Positions 63,030-64,000 of a stretch of DNA of 64,000 nucleotides are shown one piece after another. Under the pieces are notes generated by a model, which was given only the letters and a program-made list of their open reading frames with translations, had not been told where the DNA came from and did no database searches. Positions within the stretch are counted from its first letter, which is position 1, and each line of letters starts with the position of its first letter. This DNA is from CAIWHR01 sp963713275 (lineage in GTDB: Bacteria > Pseudomonadota > Gammaproteobacteria > Burkholderiales > Casimicrobiaceae): the NCBI GenBank assembly GCA_963713275.1, contig CAVQLG010000017.1, positions 248,001 through 312,000 of the forward strand, given 5' to 3'. Position numbers and translations under genes: made by a program.

Positions 63030-63389
63030 TCAGACGGCGGGGTGATCGTGCAGCGCGGGCCGGCTGCCCTCGGCAGGCTCGGACCGCCGGACGGTCCGCT
63101 CGTCGGCGCGCCACAATCGCAACGTCAGCACGGCGAGCGCCAGCAGCGAGGCGGCGGCCGCGAGCGCAGCGACAACCGGAAGGAGATGCTCGGGTCGGAC
63201 GATCGCGATCAGCGTCATCGCGATCAGCAGTCCCTTGACCGCCGACTGCACGAGCCCCCTGAAGCCTTCGTAGCCTCGGTCGATCAGGAACAACGCGCCG
63301 AGAACGATCGCGGCGGGCAGTGCGACCGGGACGAAATGCTCCGGCCGGACGACCGCGATCAGGGCCAGCGCCAACAATACCAGCTTCAT
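63030..63389 (-). CDS. Small membrane protein with duplicated VRPEH motif
   Basis: A 119-residue protein of unknown function. Its sequence contains two near-repeats, ALALIAVVRPEHFVPVALP (about 6-24) and MTLIAIVRPEHLLPVVAAL (about 55-73), each in hydrophobic surroundings and separated by LIDRGYEGFRGLVQSAVKG. A further hydrophobic stretch and a polar, charged tail (from about 90) follow. It looks like a four-helix membrane protein built from an internal duplication. ATG 63389 follows AAAGGA. It is divergent from argB across a 375-base, comparatively AT-rich region. Confidence 0.7.
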   Translation of the reverse strand: MKLVLLALALIAVVRPEHFVPVALPAAIVLGALFLIDRGYEGFRGLVQSAVKGLLIAMTLIAIVRPEHLLPVVAALAAAASLLALAVLTLRLWRADERTVRRSEPAEGSRPALHDHPAV

Positions 63390-63598
63390 ACAATGTTTCC
63401 TTTCTGCCGCGGAACTTCCTTGGAAAGTCGCAGCCTGGTCAAAACCACAGCAATTCACGCCGCGGGGTCACATGGGGTGACGAAGCAATTATCCTGCAGG
63501 ACGAGGCATCGGACGCTGCGCTGCGTCAATGTCAATCGTGAGTTTTGTTTTCCTGCAACACCCTGCGCTGTGACAAATGCGTCAATACGGCGCATAAG

Positions 63599-63615
63599 TG
63601 CGACGCGATGTCGCA
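63599..63615. repeat. Inverted repeat, candidate operator
   Basis: Two 6-base arms (TGCGAC/GTCGCA) are perfectly complementary around a 5-base centre, and pairing extends outward with one mismatch to AA/TT. A dimeric repressor site or a short hairpin are both possible. It lies about 85 bases upstream of the candidate argB promoter. Confidence 0.4.
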
Positions 63616-63678
63616 TTTCCGGCGTCGTCCGGCACAGTATGACGTTTTTTGTCGTTTGCGGAATCGCTGGGCAGGGAG

Positions 63679-63707
63679 GTGACTGGGCGCGGCTTCGACG
63701 CTATGCT
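63679..63707 (+). promoter_or_regulatory. Candidate sigma-70 promoter for argB
   Basis: GTGACT (63679-63684) and TATGCT (63702-63707) are separated by an ideal 17 bases; four of six bases match each consensus hexamer or better. Transcription would start near 63714, leaving a leader of about 50 bases before the argB ATG. Confidence 0.5.
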
Positions 63708-63764
63708 CTCGTCACGGCATGCCGCCCCGGTGCGGGTCCCAACGTCCACCCTGCGTCGCTCACA

Positions 63765-64000
63765 TGATCCAGCCCTCGTCGGTTTCCGCAGCGCAGAAGG
63801 CACGTGTCCTGGCCGAGGCGCTGCCCTTCATCCGCGCCTACCATGCGACCACGCTGGTCGTTCGCCTCGGCGGCGGAGCAATGGCGGACCCCGTGCTCAA
63901 GGAGGGGTTCGCCCGGGACGTCGCGCTGCTGCGCCTGGTCGGGATGAACCCGATCGTGGTGCACGGAGGCGGCTGGCGGATCGACGCCCTGCTCGCCCAG
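63765..64000 (+). CDS. argB: Acetylglutamate kinase-like protein (partial, cut by window end)
   Basis: The first 78 residues of an amino-acid-kinase-fold protein most like acetylglutamate kinase of arginine synthesis. FARDVALLRLVGMNPIVVHG aligns well with ArgB. Two normally invariant spots differ: the first glycine loop reads VVRLGGGAM where ArgB has a lysine (K-x-G-G-N-A-M), and the second reads HGGGWRID instead of HGGGPQI. It may be a divergent ArgB or a paralogue with another role. The C-terminal two thirds are outside the window. Confidence 0.75.

Larger units (their letters stand above)
63390..63764. other. Divergent regulatory region with inverted repeats
   Basis: A 375-base gap, noticeably richer in A/T than the rest of the window, between the small membrane protein gene and argB. 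It contains an inverted repeat TGCGAC-5-GTCGCA (63599-63615) and a looser ATGCG-9-CGCAT pair just upstream (63577-63595), plus poly-T stretches. I see no coding frame that I trust. It may hold operator sites for one or both divergent genes. Confidence 0.55.

Overview
The window is a very GC-rich, gene-dense chromosomal segment, almost certainly from a betaproteobacterium (Burkholderiales/Rhodocyclales grade). This is inferred from gene content and gene order: an oligoribonuclease gene divergent from an M48 peptidase-phhB-rsgA operon next to a CobD-family gene, DUF1631, DUF2237, a secreted MsrA, TrxC and PPK2 proteins. I see no rRNA, tRNA, CRISPR array, transposase or phage gene; it reads as core and shell chromosome rather than an island.

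Layout. 0-3.4 kb (minus): a ferric-iron-type ABC importer (solute-binding protein, miniature solute-binding remnant, shortened permease, ATPase cut by the window edge). 3.6-7.8 kb (plus): a large membrane 5TMR-LYT-like/PAS/GAF/GGDEF/EAL protein. 7.8-18.2 kb (minus): a glycogen operon glgP-glgB-glgC-(glgX-malQ fusion) without glgA, divergent from a Mak-type ROK sugar kinase. 19.7-25.1 kb: PilZ protein, hotdog thioesterase, acetoacetate-CoA ligase, isochorismatase-like hydrolase, CobD-like protein. 25.2-29.7 kb: rsgA, phhB, M48 protease (minus); orn, NUDIX, pdxH (plus). 29.8-37.6 kb (minus): aroG-type DAHP synthase, CYTH/CHAD protein, two-domain polyphosphate:AMP phosphotransferase, YheT-like hydrolase, phosphomannomutase, ilvA, closely spaced and possibly one transcript. 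37.8-41.6 kb (minus): RlmI-like methylase, VIT transporter, aldo/keto reductase, DksA-like protein. 41.9-46.4 kb: Hsp20 and an envelope group (secreted MsrA, MliC-like inhibitor, LEA14-like lipoprotein, two unknown exported proteins, YpfJ-like protease). 46.6-51.5 kb (minus): TrxC, oxidoreductase, DUF2237, esterase, SET methyltransferase, PPK2. 51.7-64 kb: cysK, a small basic protein, RhlE, S4 protein, Uup, DUF1631, SDR, LpxL-like acyltransferase, NCS2 permease, a small membrane protein with a duplicated motif, and the start of an argB-like gene.

Themes. Storage metabolism is prominent: glycogen synthesis and breakdown, two PPK2-type enzymes with a CHAD protein, and acetoacetate activation. 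c-di-GMP signalling is represented by the GGDEF/EAL protein and a PilZ receptor.

Quality warning. At least twelve genes, including the normally indispensable orn, change reading frame once, and every change has the same sign (one extra base, or two missing), usually where a G/C run can be read as one base too long. I treat most as sequence-consensus errors, give the coordinates of the restored gene, and separate them from the larger internal deletions in the ABC transporter, which cannot be explained that way.
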